Part shown: piece after piece, positions 10,777-22,082 of the stretch
Layout: each line of letters opens with the position of its first letter
Numbering within the stretch: position 1 is the first letter of the stretch
From: Symsagittifera roscoffensis
Lineage: Eukaryota; Xenacoelomorpha; Acoela; Convolutidae
NCBI RefSeq assembly: GCF_963678635.1
Contig: NC_087070.1
Location: 9,458,539 to 9,522,538 of the forward strand
DNA length: 64,000 bases
Reading direction: 5' to 3'
Made by a program: the position numbers and the translations under genes
The notes under the pieces: model-generated
Databases searched by the model: none
The model's input: the letters and a program-made list of their open reading frames with translations, nothing else
What the model was told of the DNA's origin: nothing

Positions 10777-11126
10777 CTCATGGAGTATTGAAAATGCTAC
10801 GTCTCAGATTCCCCCAAACATCCCTTCCCCATGTCTTACAATGTTATGTTAAGAATAATTCTGTTTGTCTCTGTTTGATGACTTAATGGTCATGTCAATT
10901 GGACAATGTGAACAAAAACTACTCGTAAAAAATCGCAGGTGGTGGTCGGGGAGAAGATGGGTGCAAATTGAAGCCGGTGGTGATGCGGAGTGGGGGGTTG
11001 TTCTAGCTGCACAATTTGCAGGATAGAAAAAGGCCAAGTTTACTCACAAATCACTGTTTAACACAGTTTAGCATCAAAAACTTGAAAAAAATGTTCAGCA
11101 AAAACCTGAACAACGTAAAAAATTGG
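10777..11126. other. no gene recognised
   Basis: Matches 18996-19345 of unit 3. It contains 'gggtgcaaattgaagccggtgg' but no conserved coding signal, and ends in a GGCTCTTTTTCC motif immediately before a poly-C run. Confidence 0.4.
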
Positions 11127-11159
11127 CTCTTTTTCCTCCCCCCCCCCCCCCCCCCCCCA
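11127..11159. repeat. poly-C run
   Basis: About 20 consecutive C residues follow 'cttttcct'. The same position in unit 3 is where the scaffold gap begins (19368), so this homopolymer is the probable cause of the break. Confidence 0.85.
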
Positions 11160-11581
11160 CCTCACACGAGCTTCAATATATTAGTTTAACGAGTGGTTTT
11201 ACGAGGTTGAATATGAAGACCAAATATGTTTGGCGTGACCTTATCAGTCTGTATGTGAATTTTCATAACAATCGGTCAATGTGATCAAAAAATATGCATG
11301 TAAAATTTTGCTGGTGGGGGGAAAAGGAAAAGGCCGAAAAATGGATGCCAAAACCAGCCAATTAAAACATTCTTATTGAAGAAACGTAACCCGTATTGAG
11401 TTAAATTTTAATCACAGGAACACTAATCATCTCTTTTTTATCATTATTATTTTCTTATCTAGAAAATTCTATTGATTTTGACTGGAATATGTGGTGAAGG
11501 GACTTCTGACTGTAACCTTGGTTACTATGATACTTTTGACTGTCTGATTATCTTTCAAAACATTAATTTTGACATCTTCAC

Positions 11582-11752
11582 CTTGTTGAGACGAAAACGT
11601 TTTCTTTGGGTACTATAATTTTTCGCGTTTCTTTCCCAAACCGCTTCTTGTGGAAGGGGCCGGTGAGAACAGACACAAAAGAAGCCTCCTTCACGCACAA
11701 AGCATGAGTCACGATGAAGTTGGGTTCGAACACTGTCCCGCCACAGATAGTG
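11582..11752 (-). pseudogene. S1 serine-protease-like exon with His lost
   Basis: The minus strand reads STICGGTVFEPNFIVTHALC then VKEASFVSVLTGPFHKKRFG and KIIVPKENVFVST. This is the chymotrypsin-fold block around the catalytic His, where active enzymes have CGG(S/T) followed by VTAAHC. Here the equivalent is VTHALC, so Leu stands at the His position and the encoded protein would lack that triad residue. The 171-bp exon is bounded by an acceptor (aatgcag) and a good donor (AAG/gtgaag). I find no downstream exons with the Asp or Ser motifs (GDSGG). A possible first exon of such a gene is at 20412-20528. Either a protease homologue or a decayed gene fragment. Confidence 0.5.
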
Positions 11753-12029
11753 CTGCATTAAAACCGTTTTTCTATCACCCCCCCCCCACCGCCTCAAGTT
11801 AAACTTGAATTTATGGTATGACGAGGGACTTTTACAAGGTTAAGTATGAAAACCCAAATATGTTTTTCATGGCCTAAGTAGTCCGCATGCAATTTTTTGT
11901 AACATCGGACAAGGTGAACAGAAAGTTGATTGTAAAAGCTCGCTGGTGGGCAAAGTGGTTTTTTTCCACTTAAGGCTCTTTTCCATTTTTCTCACTTTTC
12001 AAAATTTCGAGTTATATGCTTGCTTTATG

Positions 12030-12120
12030 TCTTGCAATATGAAGAACAAATCTGTTCACAGTTGTCGATTTGTTCACCACGCCAAATTTCATTGCATTGT
12101 GACAACGTTAAAGAGACTTT
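12030..12120 (-). repeat. interspersed dyad repeat family, reverse copy
   Basis: Reverse orientation of the block at 1620-1830: 'gaagaacaaatctgttcaca', 'gatttgttcaccacgcc', 'aaatttcattgca'. See that entry for the family. Confidence 0.6.
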
Positions 12121-12147
12121 TCAGCGGAAAGTTATACCAACGCAAAA

Positions 12148-12696
12148 CGGAGTGGTTGGCTTTGGAAAGATGTTGTTGCTTTGAATAAGCACAGTAAGTG
12201 GCTTAAAACTTTTAGTGAGTATTGTAGACGAAAGCAGCCCAAGCGGGAACTACCTTTGGCTCGCATTCAACTCTTAATTACAGAAAAAACAACATTTTAT
12301 CCCGATCCGCCAATCGCGACCCGCTCGGGGAAACTAACGCATCTTTTTTGATGTTCGCGCTCAAAGTATATCCCAAAATGTTGATTAAGTTTTCTAAGAA
12401 ACAAAACAGGTCTTGAAATTACTGGTTTGTTCAATTAAGGACATCTTGCCATCAACACAGATTTTCGTACAAGGCCAAACAAAGCTAATTCGCTGAGAAT
12501 GTTAATGTTTCAAATTAGATGGAAAAATAGTAGATATTCACGTTGTTTAAAAAATGATGCTAAAATTGCTAAAATTTTACTGATTTTGAAACAGGTTTTC
12601 TAGCCGGATTCTTACACAATACGACAAGATAAAACAGAACATGCTTCATTGGAATTAACAAGAATTGAGTCTTTTCCAAAGTAGCCGCCAACCCTT
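12148..12696. mobile_element. possible MITE insertion at the unit boundary
   Basis: Sequence resembling 954-979 and sequence resembling 980 onward flank this stretch, so about 550 bp looks inserted. Its ends are loosely inverted: GGTTGGC then TTTGGAAAG at the left, and CTTTTCCAAAG then GCCAACC at the right. No target duplication is clear. Family unknown. Confidence 0.35.
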
Positions 12697-14174
12697 GCCC
12701 ATTATGTCCTCAATTTTATCAACTTCCTAATTGACTATGAGACAACCGATGTGCTTTCAGTCATGTGTGCATTTTTCAAAAGAGTTTGTTTTTATGTATG
12801 TAATGCAAACATCGGAAGATAGGGATTTATGACTTTTTTATACTTCCCCCACAATTGAATTTCAGTTTTGGCAAAACTCGTTTTACTTTTACGCTTATAA
12901 ATTATAATGAAACTTTGCATGGTGAACAGTCTAAGTCTTGTAAGCCTGTTTGCTCTTCATATCTTACCTCGTATCATGACGCAGGTTTTCGGCCCCCTAC
13001 TGACCAAAGGGTCCCCGATTGTACTATTTTGAGATATCCATTTTTTTCTAAAAGATATCCAAAAGTTTTCTAATGGCGCCTTTGAAGACAATATATAATA
13101 TTTTTGAGGGGGGAGCACGCGCCAAAAAGTCGAGGTTTTTCAAAAATTGCCTTCAATCGTCTTTTTTGGCCTTTTGTTTTTTCAAATCTTTGGCTGCGGA
13201 TAGAAAATTTGCTCGAAATGGGGTCTTTATTATGATTTAGGAGAACTCACAAAATAGGTTTGGTCGACATAAAGGTAAAAAGTGGACAAACTGGAAAAAA
13301 GCCGGATTGACCATTTATCCATGCATAACTTAACATGAACATGCTTTTTCGGCTCTTTTCCAGTCCCCCTCACCCCACTTTCAAATTCAACTTTGAAAAG
13401 TTTATTTAACCTTGTCATAATGCAATGAAATTTGGCGTGGTGAACAAATCATTAACTGTGAACAGATTTATTCTTCATATTTTACAGCGTAACATCACGC
13501 ATTTAGCCGTAATAACACGTAAAACAAACAAAAAACTCGGTATTTTGCAAGGTGGGGTGGGGGGGGGGACTGGAAAAGAGCCGCTTTTTCACTGTGCATA
13601 TTACATTAACTTACGGGGGGTTAAAATTACTCTATCCCCACTCTCTCTATTTCTCTCTCGCTCTCTTTCTCTCTCGCGCGCTCTCTTTCTCTCTTATCTC
13701 TCGGTGTGCGTGTGTGTATGTTTTTGTGTGCGTGCGTGTGAGGTGAGGGGGTTTTAATGTTAAAGACAAAAAACTCATTTTAAATAGGGATTTCTCAGTT
13801 CGAGACCCAGAAAAAAGTGAAAGGCGGAAGCTTGTAGAACGCATTCTGCTGTCATACATCTCATAACGAACACAGTAATTGAAAACTGGTTCCCAAGTAA
13901 CACCTCTTTAGTAAAAAAAAAACGTTCTGGTCGATTGATAGATCCCTTCGTTTCAATTAGTAAATTATAGGTCCCGCTAAACTTTATCATAGCATCATAG
14001 ATCATAAAGGTCGATTTGGCTTTAGAATAAACATGATAATTATATAAACAGACAAATTAAGAAATAATGTTTACTTAGAAAAGATCACATTTTATGCACA
14101 ACTGTTCATCTATTGTTATTTTTGATAGCTTGTTTTTAGCCATTCATCGGTCTCTGTGGTCTAGTCTACTCCGC

Positions 14175-14910
14175 TGACCGTACTCGCCGTCTCGCCGCTA
14201 TTGAACTAAACGTTGAGCATCCCATCTTTTTAGATAGCCGACATCTACTCGTAACGATGCTTTTAACATTTATTCGCCAAAAAAATATCGCCGAAGTGTT
14301 GATTATCTGCGTGCTGTTATACAATTAGAGAACGTTGTATTGGGGCTCCTTACTGCCCTTGGCTCAATAAAACACCATTCCATTCCGTGTTCTGCCGAAA
14401 ACGAAAAGTTAAGGTAATTACGCCAATGTTGGCTGACCTTCCGCCCGAGCGACTAGAGTACCGACAACTGTCATTAGCGAACTGTGGAGTAGGTTACATC
14501 TGCTCGTTCCACGTAACGATTCGACGAAGCTCAGAGAAACGCTGGGGCTTCTCATTCACGTGTTTGACGACACTTGCCGTTCATCTAAAGTTTGTTCCGT
14601 CAATGTATACAAGTTCCTCTGTAAGGGGAATAGAATACTTCGTTGCTCGGCGAGGAACGTCTTCCGTCATCTGGTAGGACAATGGTGCCAATTTCGTTGG
14701 CTCGGCCAAAAAGCTGATTTCGTACCAAATCCTCCGATCTTAACAATTTCGAAGCGTTAACGCCAAAAAACTTCCTACTTGGACACCGTGCAAGTAGCTT
14801 TCCGTCACTAGTTTTTGAGCAAAACTTCAATCATCAAAAGCGCTACATCCGTGCGCAACTCTACGCAATGCCATCTCGACTCGGGAGCGGAGGACGTTTA
14901 TCAGGGGTAA
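14175..14910 (+). pseudogene. fossil BEL/Pao integrase, copy in unit 3
   Basis: Near-identical to 2430-3165, with CRKRKVKVITPM, LPPERLEYRQLS, RRSSEKRWGFSFTCLTT, VARRGTSSVIW, a stop, and LTPKNFLLGHRASSFPS. It shares the loss of the first catalytic Asp (GVGYICS) and the deletion of the Glu region. Small substitutions (GYRQ to EYRQ, HLEF to HLKF) distinguish it. Confidence 0.85.
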
Positions 14911-17254
14911 CTATGTGTCTGTTTTAAAATTATAAAGTATCAAATTTTTTGGGTCTGTTTTTAGAAAAAATTTTAATTAAAACTAAGAAAACCTTTTGAC
15001 CTTAGGAGCTAGTATTTAAACTAAATTGACTCTTGTTTTGGTTTTGCTTAATTTTGTTTGTTGGCCGTAGTTAATGAAAATTTTTTCTGTTCAACCCCAA
15101 CTTATTCCAATGAATTATGTTATATTGAATTGTTCACAAAAATGTTCACGTTGGTGTGGTTTGAAATGTTCAACTTCCGCAGTTGCTAAAAGCCATGAAA
15201 GTTCAGGAATAAAAACGGATTGTTCGAATTATGTGAAAAAAGTTACCAAATATTCTGGAAACTTTGAATTCAAATTTTATTTTGAGTTTTTCCCGACCAT
15301 TTAAACGACCGTTCTTTTTGTCATAGGAATAGGAGGGGATGTAGCTTTTATTATTTTTCTGTCTTATAATATTCTGCTGGGAAGTAGTGAAGAGAAGCTG
15401 GGGAAAAAATGTTTTCCTATGCTTGCCGAGAAAAGGGTACACTGCCCAATGCTCGCTGTCCGTTTCGAATTTGTCCGACACTTGAGTGGTTGCTCTTCAT
15501 GACCGTTCCGGATTGTTTAAATTAATTTAGGATATTGTTTCGCTTAAAATGTTAAGTTTTGAGTGACTCTGCTAAAAGGGAAAAAAACTATAATAAAATT
15601 TAAGTTGTTTTTTAAGAAGGGTAAAACAGGACAAAAATGAAGTTTTTCCAACCGTCTATTCGAGCGGAAAAGTGTCACTAACAAAAGCAGGCAGGCTCAA
15701 TTGAAACAGTTTTAATCTCTTATCTTTTTATCCAATTTTAGTCTCCTATTCAATCTCTTATCCTCCGTTTAATTAGGAGACAGACATTTGCATTTTATTG
15801 AATTTTATTTAAGAAAAATCATTCTTTAGTTTAACTGGGAGAACTCCAGTTAAACCTAAAAAAAATAAATATTCAACCTGCCTAAATAACCTTAAAATTC
15901 GAGCTGATGGGGATTCATTTGTTTTCAAAGTCAAAAAGATAGACACACTCCGCCTGACTGGCGTCGTCGATAAATGCTCAGTTCCCTCGATCATCCGATA
16001 AACTTAAGTTTGAATTTTAGTCTTCTTACAACGCGTATAACACTGAAAGTGTAAAAAAATTGTTCTTAAGTCTAAACGTTGGATATTTGTATTTTGTTTT
16101 AGAGTTTCAAGTTAAGTTGTTTACTTGCAACTCAAAAAGTCATTCTCACCTTGAAGTGTGAAAAAGTTTAGACCAGATAAGTGTCCACTCGGAGCTTATG
16201 TAAGCAATTAAAACAATAGCCTTTTATACTAAAATAGCATCTCCAAAACTACAACTCACCCCCTTTCTTAGATGAACTGTTGTGAATGCAATACCTCAAT
16301 AAGGTATTGCTTAAAGCATTATAAAAACAACATATCACATGTTTAAGGTTAAAATGAGCTTTAAAAAATTAAAGATATTATTTAGACAAGCTTTGAAGTT
16401 TCTTCTCTAAGTCCAAATCAAAATCTTTTAAGATCTTTATCTTTTTTTAGCTGCCCCTAGTTGTTTCTGCATTTTCTGTTTTGCCCTTTTTTAGGTTTGT
16501 TTTTTTATCGCATATTTTCATATTTTCCAATGCGTTTGCTAGTTGGTCCACGTCCCACGTCCTGTTGATTGTGGCGATATTTTAAGCGTTTGCTCGGCAA
16601 AAGCTTACAGAATTTACTGCTACTGGTTTTTGTATTGTTTCTCTTTGGAAGAGAAAATTGTGTAAAAACCTAATAAACAATTATTAAATCTGCTGTGAAA
16701 AACTTTATTTCGTAGAATCGGAGAAATCAAATTTAATTTTGTTGATTGGGCAGTTTGTTGCTGATGGCCGTAATCATTTGCTGCAACTTTTGCGAATCGG
16801 ATGATTATTCGTTAGGTGTCGATAATTTGTGATGTAATTGATTTAGGGATCACTTTGTCTGCTTTTTTGTCTTTTCATGGCATACATCGCACAGTGAGTA
16901 ATGAAAAGAAAAAGGATTAGACTGGTGTACGGCAACTTTGAGAATTTGTACGTATTGAGCGAAGGTTTCCTTCATTATTTTGTCACAGTCTGTAAAAACA
17001 AGACGAGGAGGTTGACGTGACAGGTTTGTTTTTTGTTGTTTTTGAAAATCATTTTAGGTTCATCACTTATTGGGGATCGATTTAACAGTGTTCACAAAGG
17101 TATTGAAAATGGATTGGAGTAAAAATTAAAATTGAGACAAGTTTAATGATATCAACGACAAAGGAGGATATCAATTGTGGAAGGAAAGTAAAGAAGATTC
17201 TGATCAGATATTGTCCTAAACAGAAAATTCGAGCTTCAAATGGAATATATAGCT
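14911..17254. other. no gene recognised (repeat unit 3 interior)
   Basis: Matches unit 2 throughout. Only short unconserved frames are open. A frame-shifted relative of the QPPHLVFTDC remnant lies at about 16880-17025 on the minus strand. Confidence 0.4.
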
Positions 17255-17395
17255 TTAGATACAATCATTGCACTGATGGCAATGTAGTTTTTGTCAATTT
17301 GTAACATGGAGGTCTTGTCGACATAGTGGACAAGGAAATTTGTTCATCCAAAAATTTGTTTGGGATTTCCGTTTAAGGTAACAATGGATGCAAAC
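17255..17395 (-). pseudogene. Cys-rich mini zinc-finger gene remnant (unit 3)
   Basis: Same as 4863-4997 and 9027-9161 but the final stop codon is changed, so the tail reads HCHQCNDCI before stopping. The CPLCRQDLH core is preserved. Confidence 0.55.
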
Positions 17396-17989
17396 TTTGT
17401 AAAAAAACTGGTTTTGGTACTGTTCACGATGAACTCTCATATGCATTTTTTAATGCTTAAAGCATATAGGGCATTCGGAATTCTATTTTTGTTTTAATGA
17501 TATGTTTGCAGTTCTTTTTAAATGCGGGAAATTGTTTGTTTGCTCCATTGTGTTTAATTGAATTGGTATTTCCTTCACTTCGAAGATGCTGTCAAAAAAT
17601 TCACATGAATTTCTATTATGTTAAATAGAGATTTTTTCTTTTTTGCCTGTTATATGGTCGCAATAAAAATAACAATTTGTGGGTAAATGTAAAACAGCAT
17701 AACTCTAAAAGCAAAAGTTACCCACCATATATTACTAAATTTTACTTGTGAATGACAAATTGGGCATAGAGTTTTGCAGTTATTTGCACGTATGGCACTA
17801 GGGGCCAGCTGAAAGCTGGAGAGACCTGTTTGATTATTTTAATATTGATTATTTTCGAACCATACAAAAAAAATCAACACAAAGCCAATAGCACCAAGCA
17901 AAAGCGAGAAAACGTAAGCATAGCGGATTCCATTGTTTAAAAAATACACACAATAAGAATATTGAATCTTTGTTCCAATGCCAAAAAAC

Positions 17990-18495
17990 TTTTAAAAAAA
18001 CTTTTCCTAAGTGTACAGCTCTTCCCCGAGACAAATTAAGGACCAGCCGCTTGAGCAGGGGAGTTTCCTACAACCTGGTCTATCGATTAAACCCTTAACC
18101 CCCAAATCTGGATGTGTAGTTTTTGAAGAAATCGAAAAAGTTTGAAAAAAGGCCAAAAAAGTCAAAAAAGTTACTTTTCCCAAGTCTGTAGCTCTTCCCC
18201 TAGGCAGTCAAGGACAGCCGCTTGTGTGGGGGAGTTTCCTACAACCTGGTCTATCAATTAAACCCTTAATTCCAAATCTGGATGGGTAGTTTTTGAGGAA
18301 ATCGATAATTTCCGAAAAAATAGGCAAAAAAATCAAAAAAGTGACTTTTCCTAAGTCTATAGCTTTTCCCCTAAGCAAATTAGGGACCAGCCGCTTGTGC
18401 ATGGAGTTTCTTACAACCTGTCTATCGATTAAACCCTTAATCATAAATCTGGACGGGTAGTTTTTGAGGAAATCGAAAATTTCCGAAAAAATGGG
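17990..18495 (+). repeat. 172-bp tandem repeat, three copies (unit 3)
   Basis: The marker 'tacaacctg' recurs at about 18069, 18240 and 18412, a period of 171-172 bp. Small deletions in the second and third copies distinguish it from units 1 and 2. Confidence 0.85.
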
Positions 18496-18779
18496 CAAAA
18501 AGTGAAAAAGTACGGGTTGTGAAGCTTTTCTAAGACCGTAGGGGGTGGGGTAGGGTAAATATTGCCCTAAATTTTATGCAGGCAGGTAGGTGAAACGCTA
18601 CTGAATCCATTGGTACCACTTTTATGAGAATCTGACGGGTAGTTTTTTGGGAAAGCGAATTTTTCGAAAAAGCGTCTAAAAAAAAAAAAAAAAAAAAACA
18701 GATCTCATCTGGAAAAAAAAACGTTTTCATAATACCTGTATAATAAATCAAACAGGAATATACTAACGTGAGGATGTCG

Positions 18780-18995
18780 AGCAATTATATGTTCAAATTT
18801 TCTTTTTTATTGGTGAGCATTAGTTATTGCAAATGCTACAGATATCATGTTCTGTCAATTCTTAATGTGAATTAATTGCCTGCAAATAGGGCACGGGATT
18901 TTCGCACATAGGGAATTTGCTCTAAGCTTTAGTTTCTTATAACAAGACGTACAAAACTAGATGAAGAGGTTGAGGAGGATTGTTTTCATAGATCT
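18780..18995 (-). pseudogene. Cys-rich putative zinc-binding ORF, broken copy
   Basis: Equivalent of the intact ORF at 10558-10776. CTSCYKKLKLRA and KIPCPICRQLIHIKN are still legible, but the first Cys of the second pair is lost (RANSLC) and single-base deletions create a stop after HIKN and disrupt the start region. Unit 3 therefore no longer encodes this protein. Confidence 0.6.
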
Positions 18996-19367
18996 TTTTC
19001 ATCTCATGGAGTATTAGAAATGCTACGTCTCAGATTCCCCCAAACACCACTTCGCCATGTCTTACAATGTTATGTTAAGAATAATTCTGTTTGTCTCTGT
19101 TTAATGACTTAATGGTCATGTCAATTGGACAATGTGAACAAAAACTACTCGTAAAAAATCGCAGGTGGTGGTGGGGGAGAAGATGGGTGCAAATTGAAGC
19201 CGGTGGTGATGCGGAGTGGGGGGTTGTTCTAGCTGCACAATTTGCAGGATAGAAAAAGGCCAAGTTTACTCACAAATCACTGTTTAACACAGTTTAGCAA
19301 TATAAATTTGAAAAAATTGTTCAGCAAAAACCTGAACAAGGTGAAAAATGGGCTCTTTTTCCTCCCC

Positions 19368-19567
19368 NNNNNNNNNNNNNNNNNNNNNNNNNNNNNNNNN
19401 NNNNNNNNNNNNNNNNNNNNNNNNNNNNNNNNNNNNNNNNNNNNNNNNNNNNNNNNNNNNNNNNNNNNNNNNNNNNNNNNNNNNNNNNNNNNNNNNNNNN
19501 NNNNNNNNNNNNNNNNNNNNNNNNNNNNNNNNNNNNNNNNNNNNNNNNNNNNNNNNNNNNNNNNNNN
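19368..19567. other. scaffold gap of 200 N
   Basis: Exactly 200 N characters, a typical fixed-size placeholder. The left flank ends in 'cttttcctcccc' at the poly-C position of the long unit. The right flank is unrelated to what follows poly-C in unit 2 (11160 onward). True distance and even adjacency across it are unproven, and no ORF should be read through it. Confidence 0.95.
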
Positions 19568-19590
19568 AATTCATACGTTTCCAGATCGAG

Positions 19591-20025
19591 ATGGCAGCAA
19601 CAACAACTGGTCGCAAGCGTAGCAACCCGGTGCATCAATACTTTGTTATAGATGAGAGCAAGACAGCGTACAGATGTACGGACGACGACTGCGAGTTCAC
19701 AAGTCTGGTGAAGCATGGTCCTACCAACCTCAAACTGCACCTCAAAAAGAAGCACCCTGAATGGCAAAAGCAACTCGAAGTCAAAGAAACAGCAGAAAAG
19801 AAGGCGAAAACAGACTCTCAATCACGGAAAGTCACAACCATGGAGAGCTTCGTCAACATTGCAGGGAGCAGCTCAAGATCAGCAACTACTCCGCTCCCAG
19901 CAAGCGACTACCGCCAGCGACGTCTGAATGAATTGCTAGCGACTTATGTTGCTGCATGCCCAAGAGCAAGTGCGAATATGATTGCTGACAAGAAATACGG
20001 ATTGAATGACTTGACTTTTGATTGA
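19591..20025 (+). CDS. BED-type zinc-finger protein, hAT-transposase N-terminus-like
   Basis: A 144-aa frame from ATG at 19591. Residues 7-57 form a BED-finger pattern: GRKRSNPVHQYF, then YRCTDDDCEF with a Cys pair, then LKLHLKKKHPEW supplying the paired His. BED fingers bind DNA and are typical at the N-terminus of hAT-superfamily transposases and domesticated relatives. After the finger come a Lys-rich stretch, a Ser/Thr-rich linker (MESFVNIAGSSSRS) and a short helix-prone region, then a stop at LNDLTFD. No RNase-H-like catalytic core or dimerisation domain follows, so this is a truncated transposase, a short domesticated BED protein, or the first exon of a longer gene. It sits 23 bases from the scaffold gap. 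Confidence 0.7.
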   Translation: MAATTTGRKRSNPVHQYFVIDESKTAYRCTDDDCEFTSLVKHGPTNLKLHLKKKHPEWQKQLEVKETAEKKAKTDSQSRKVTTMESFVNIAGSSSRSATTPLPASDYRQRRLNELLATYVAACPRASANMIADKKYGLNDLTFD

Positions 20026-20099
20026 ACTCGTTAAGTTTTTGTTTCTTTGTAAGTTTTGTTTTCAAATTCAACATGTTGTTTGATTCAATTTTTCCAACT

Positions 20100-20225
20100 G
20101 AAAGCTTCAACTGAAACTGTAACTGAAACTGAAAGAAAAAAACTGTAAAAACTGTAACTGTAACTGAAATGGAAAGACCCGGAAAATCAGAACTGTAACT
20201 TTAACTGAAACTGAAAAACAGACGA
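20100..20225. repeat. degenerate AACTGT/AACTGA simple repeat
   Basis: Interspersed 'aactgaaactg' and 'aactgtaactg' blocks, irregular in phase. It separates the BED ORF from the triplicated block. Confidence 0.75.
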
Positions 20226-20411
20226 AAAGAATTCAGTTGGACACACTAATGACAACGTTAATTAAGCTTTTCAAAATTGAATTTGAAAGGAGGGAGGAAA
20301 CTGGGAAAGAACCCCACTTTGCCCGAGTTCAAGTTTGGCCTTGGGTGGTTGTAGTAAAACGTTCCGGTAAGCAGTTCCCATTCCCCCGTAGTCTACCCAG
20401 CCAACGGTTAC

Positions 20412-20528
20412 CACTTGAACAAAGAAGTGTGTGGAAACATTTCGGTTCTCGCCGTTCGCAATACGCAACGACATTTGATCAGCTGCAGTGAACAGCAAAC
20501 CCAATATAACTATCGAAGTCAGTGTCAT
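20412..20528 (-). CDS. possible first exon of an S1-type secreted protease
   Basis: The minus strand starts at an ATG with a hydrophobic signal-like segment (MTLTSIVILGLLFTAADQ) followed by MSLRIANGEN and STHFFVQV. The RIANGE segment resembles the R-I-(V/A)-(N/G)-G activation site that starts mature chymotrypsin-fold proteases. A candidate donor (GTG/gtaacc) follows VQV. The frame stays open for another 46 codons, so the splice is an inference. Only the N-terminus is seen here; a separate His-region exon of this type is at 11582-11752. No Asp or Ser exon was found nearby. A non-protease secreted peptide remains possible. Confidence 0.35.
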
Positions 20529-21212
20529 CTTGTAATAAATTAACTTCGCTCCTCTTGTTTTAAAGCTTTCGACTCTTTTCGGCGGCTTTTTTCCAGCCCC
20601 CCTTAATTTTTTCTGAAATTCAATTGTTGAAAATCATTTCAAACTTACTTTTCATGTTATAAACTGCATCAAAATGTGTCAGCGTTAACAGGTGGATAAA
20701 TTTTACAACTTTGCTCACATGCAACATGCCGTGATAATAATTATAGAGCAGCTTTATTTTGTAATTTTATGAGGGGATCAAAAACTGGAAAAGAGTGGCG
20801 TAAACTATCATTTTACGGTGTTACCAGGGGTTTTAGAAGATCAAGTATAAAATCCACATGTTTATCATAGCGTAAATTTTCGCATTTCAGTTCTTATTAC
20901 AATTAGTAAAGCGGGATCTATTTAACAATCTCTCCCCCCTTTGGAGATTTTCTCCCCCCCCCCCTGAAATTTGACACGGTGAACAAACCGAGACTCGCCC
21001 CCACCTGAGTAATTTTTCTGTTCATATTGTCGGATTGTTACAAAATTTGGCATACCGACTGATTACGCCATACCTGCACTGAAGTTTCATGGATAATAAT
21101 CGATTTCATTGGATTTTCATTGTCAGTCTCTATAAAATAACAAAAATAATCGATTATATCGATTGAAAATGGATTATAATGACAGTAACTTTTTAAGCGA
21201 AAAAATCCCAAT

Positions 21213-21234
21213 ATAATCGATTATAATCGATTAT
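21213..21234. repeat. perfect 22-bp ATCGAT palindrome, copy 1
   Basis: ATAATCGATTATAATCGATTAT is identical to its own reverse complement and contains two ATCGAT sites. It sits in a cluster (21087-21297) with further ATCGAT and ATGGAT half-site variants. Confidence 0.8.
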
Positions 21235-21339
21235 TTTTAAAAAAAGTTTATCAAAAGAAAAATAATCCATTTTAATCGATTGTAATGGATTATAACATTT
21301 TTATTCAAGTCTTGGCTCTTTCCCAGTTCCCCCATTTCA

Positions 21340-21520
21340 AAATACCGAGTTTTATGTTTGTTTTACTTGTTATTACGGCTAAATGCGTGATGTTACGCTG
21401 TAAAATATGAAGAACAAATCTGTTCACAGTTGTCGATTTGTTCACCTCGCCAAATTTCATTGCTTTATGAAAACGTTAAATAAGCTTTTCAAATTTGAAT
21501 TTGAAGGGGGGAACTGGAAA
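21340..21520 (-). repeat. interspersed dyad repeat family, reverse copy
   Basis: Reverse copy of the family at 1620-1830, ending in 'gggaactggaaaagagcc'. Further reverse copies lie at 21690-21860 and 23300-23480. Confidence 0.6.
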
Positions 21521-21965
21521 AGAGCCAAATCTTTTTGTGTGTTGTTTTCATTTTTTCATAATTTTGTTAAACTTAGGTTTGTTATAATCAATTAGGTGGT
21601 CTAAATTTGGCATGATAATCGAGTAACGTACTAATCAAGCAATGAAGTTTGGATCTTTTTCAGTTTCCCCCCTTTCAAAATACCGAATTTTGTTAGTTTT
21701 ACGTGTTATTACGGCTAAATGCGTGATGTTACACTATTATGTATGAAGAACAAATTTGTTCACAGTTGACGATTTGTTCACCATGCCAAATTTCATTGCA
21801 TTATGACAACGTTAATTAAGCTTTTCATAATTGAATTTGAAAGGAGGGAGGAAACTGGGAAAGAACCCCACTTTGCCCGAGTTCAAGTTTGGCCTTGGGT
21901 GGTTGTAGTAAAACGTTCCGGTAAGCAGTTCCCATTCCCCCGTAGCCTACCCAGCCAACGGTTAT

Positions 21966-22082
21966 CACTTGAACAAAGAAGTGTGTGGAAACATTTCGGT
22001 TCTCGCCGTTCGCAATACGCAACGACATTTGATCAGCTGCAGTGAACAGCAAACCCAATATAACTATCGAAGTCAGTGTCAT
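21966..22082 (-). pseudogene. second copy of the protease-like first exon
   Basis: Same peptide start as 20412-20528 in the duplicated block. The candidate donor GTG/gtaacc has become GTGATAACC, which removes the GT, so if the splice inference is right this copy could not splice at that site. Confidence 0.35.

Larger units (their letters stand above)
6367..12690 (+). repeat. long repeat unit, copy 2 of 3
   Basis: Equivalent to 14602-19367 of unit 3, then continuing past the point where unit 3 meets the scaffold gap. It contains the integrase remnant, two Cys-rich sequences, the 172-bp tandem array, an A-rich tract (10451-10470), a poly-C run (about 11127-11158) and a serine-protease-like exon. 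A segment of about 550 bp near 12148-12696 interrupts the match to the start of unit 1. Confidence 0.75.
12700..19367 (+). repeat. long repeat unit, copy 3 of 3
   Basis: The longest copy up to its truncation at the scaffold gap. It carries the full set: dyad repeat (13370-13560), CT/TG tract (13635-13745), integrase fossil, the two segments missing from unit 1, Cys-rich remnants and the 172-bp array. Differences from units 1 and 2 are scattered substitutions and small indels. Confidence 0.8.

Noticed and set aside
18208-18498. Repeating protein FSEIIDFLKNYPSRF on the minus strand
   Set aside because: It arises from the 172-bp tandem repeat, whose period is not a multiple of three, so the frame is not maintained across copies or units.
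19242-20025. Open frames running through the N gap
   Set aside because: Residues are undefined over 200 placeholder bases; only the portion from the ATG at 19591 is supportable.
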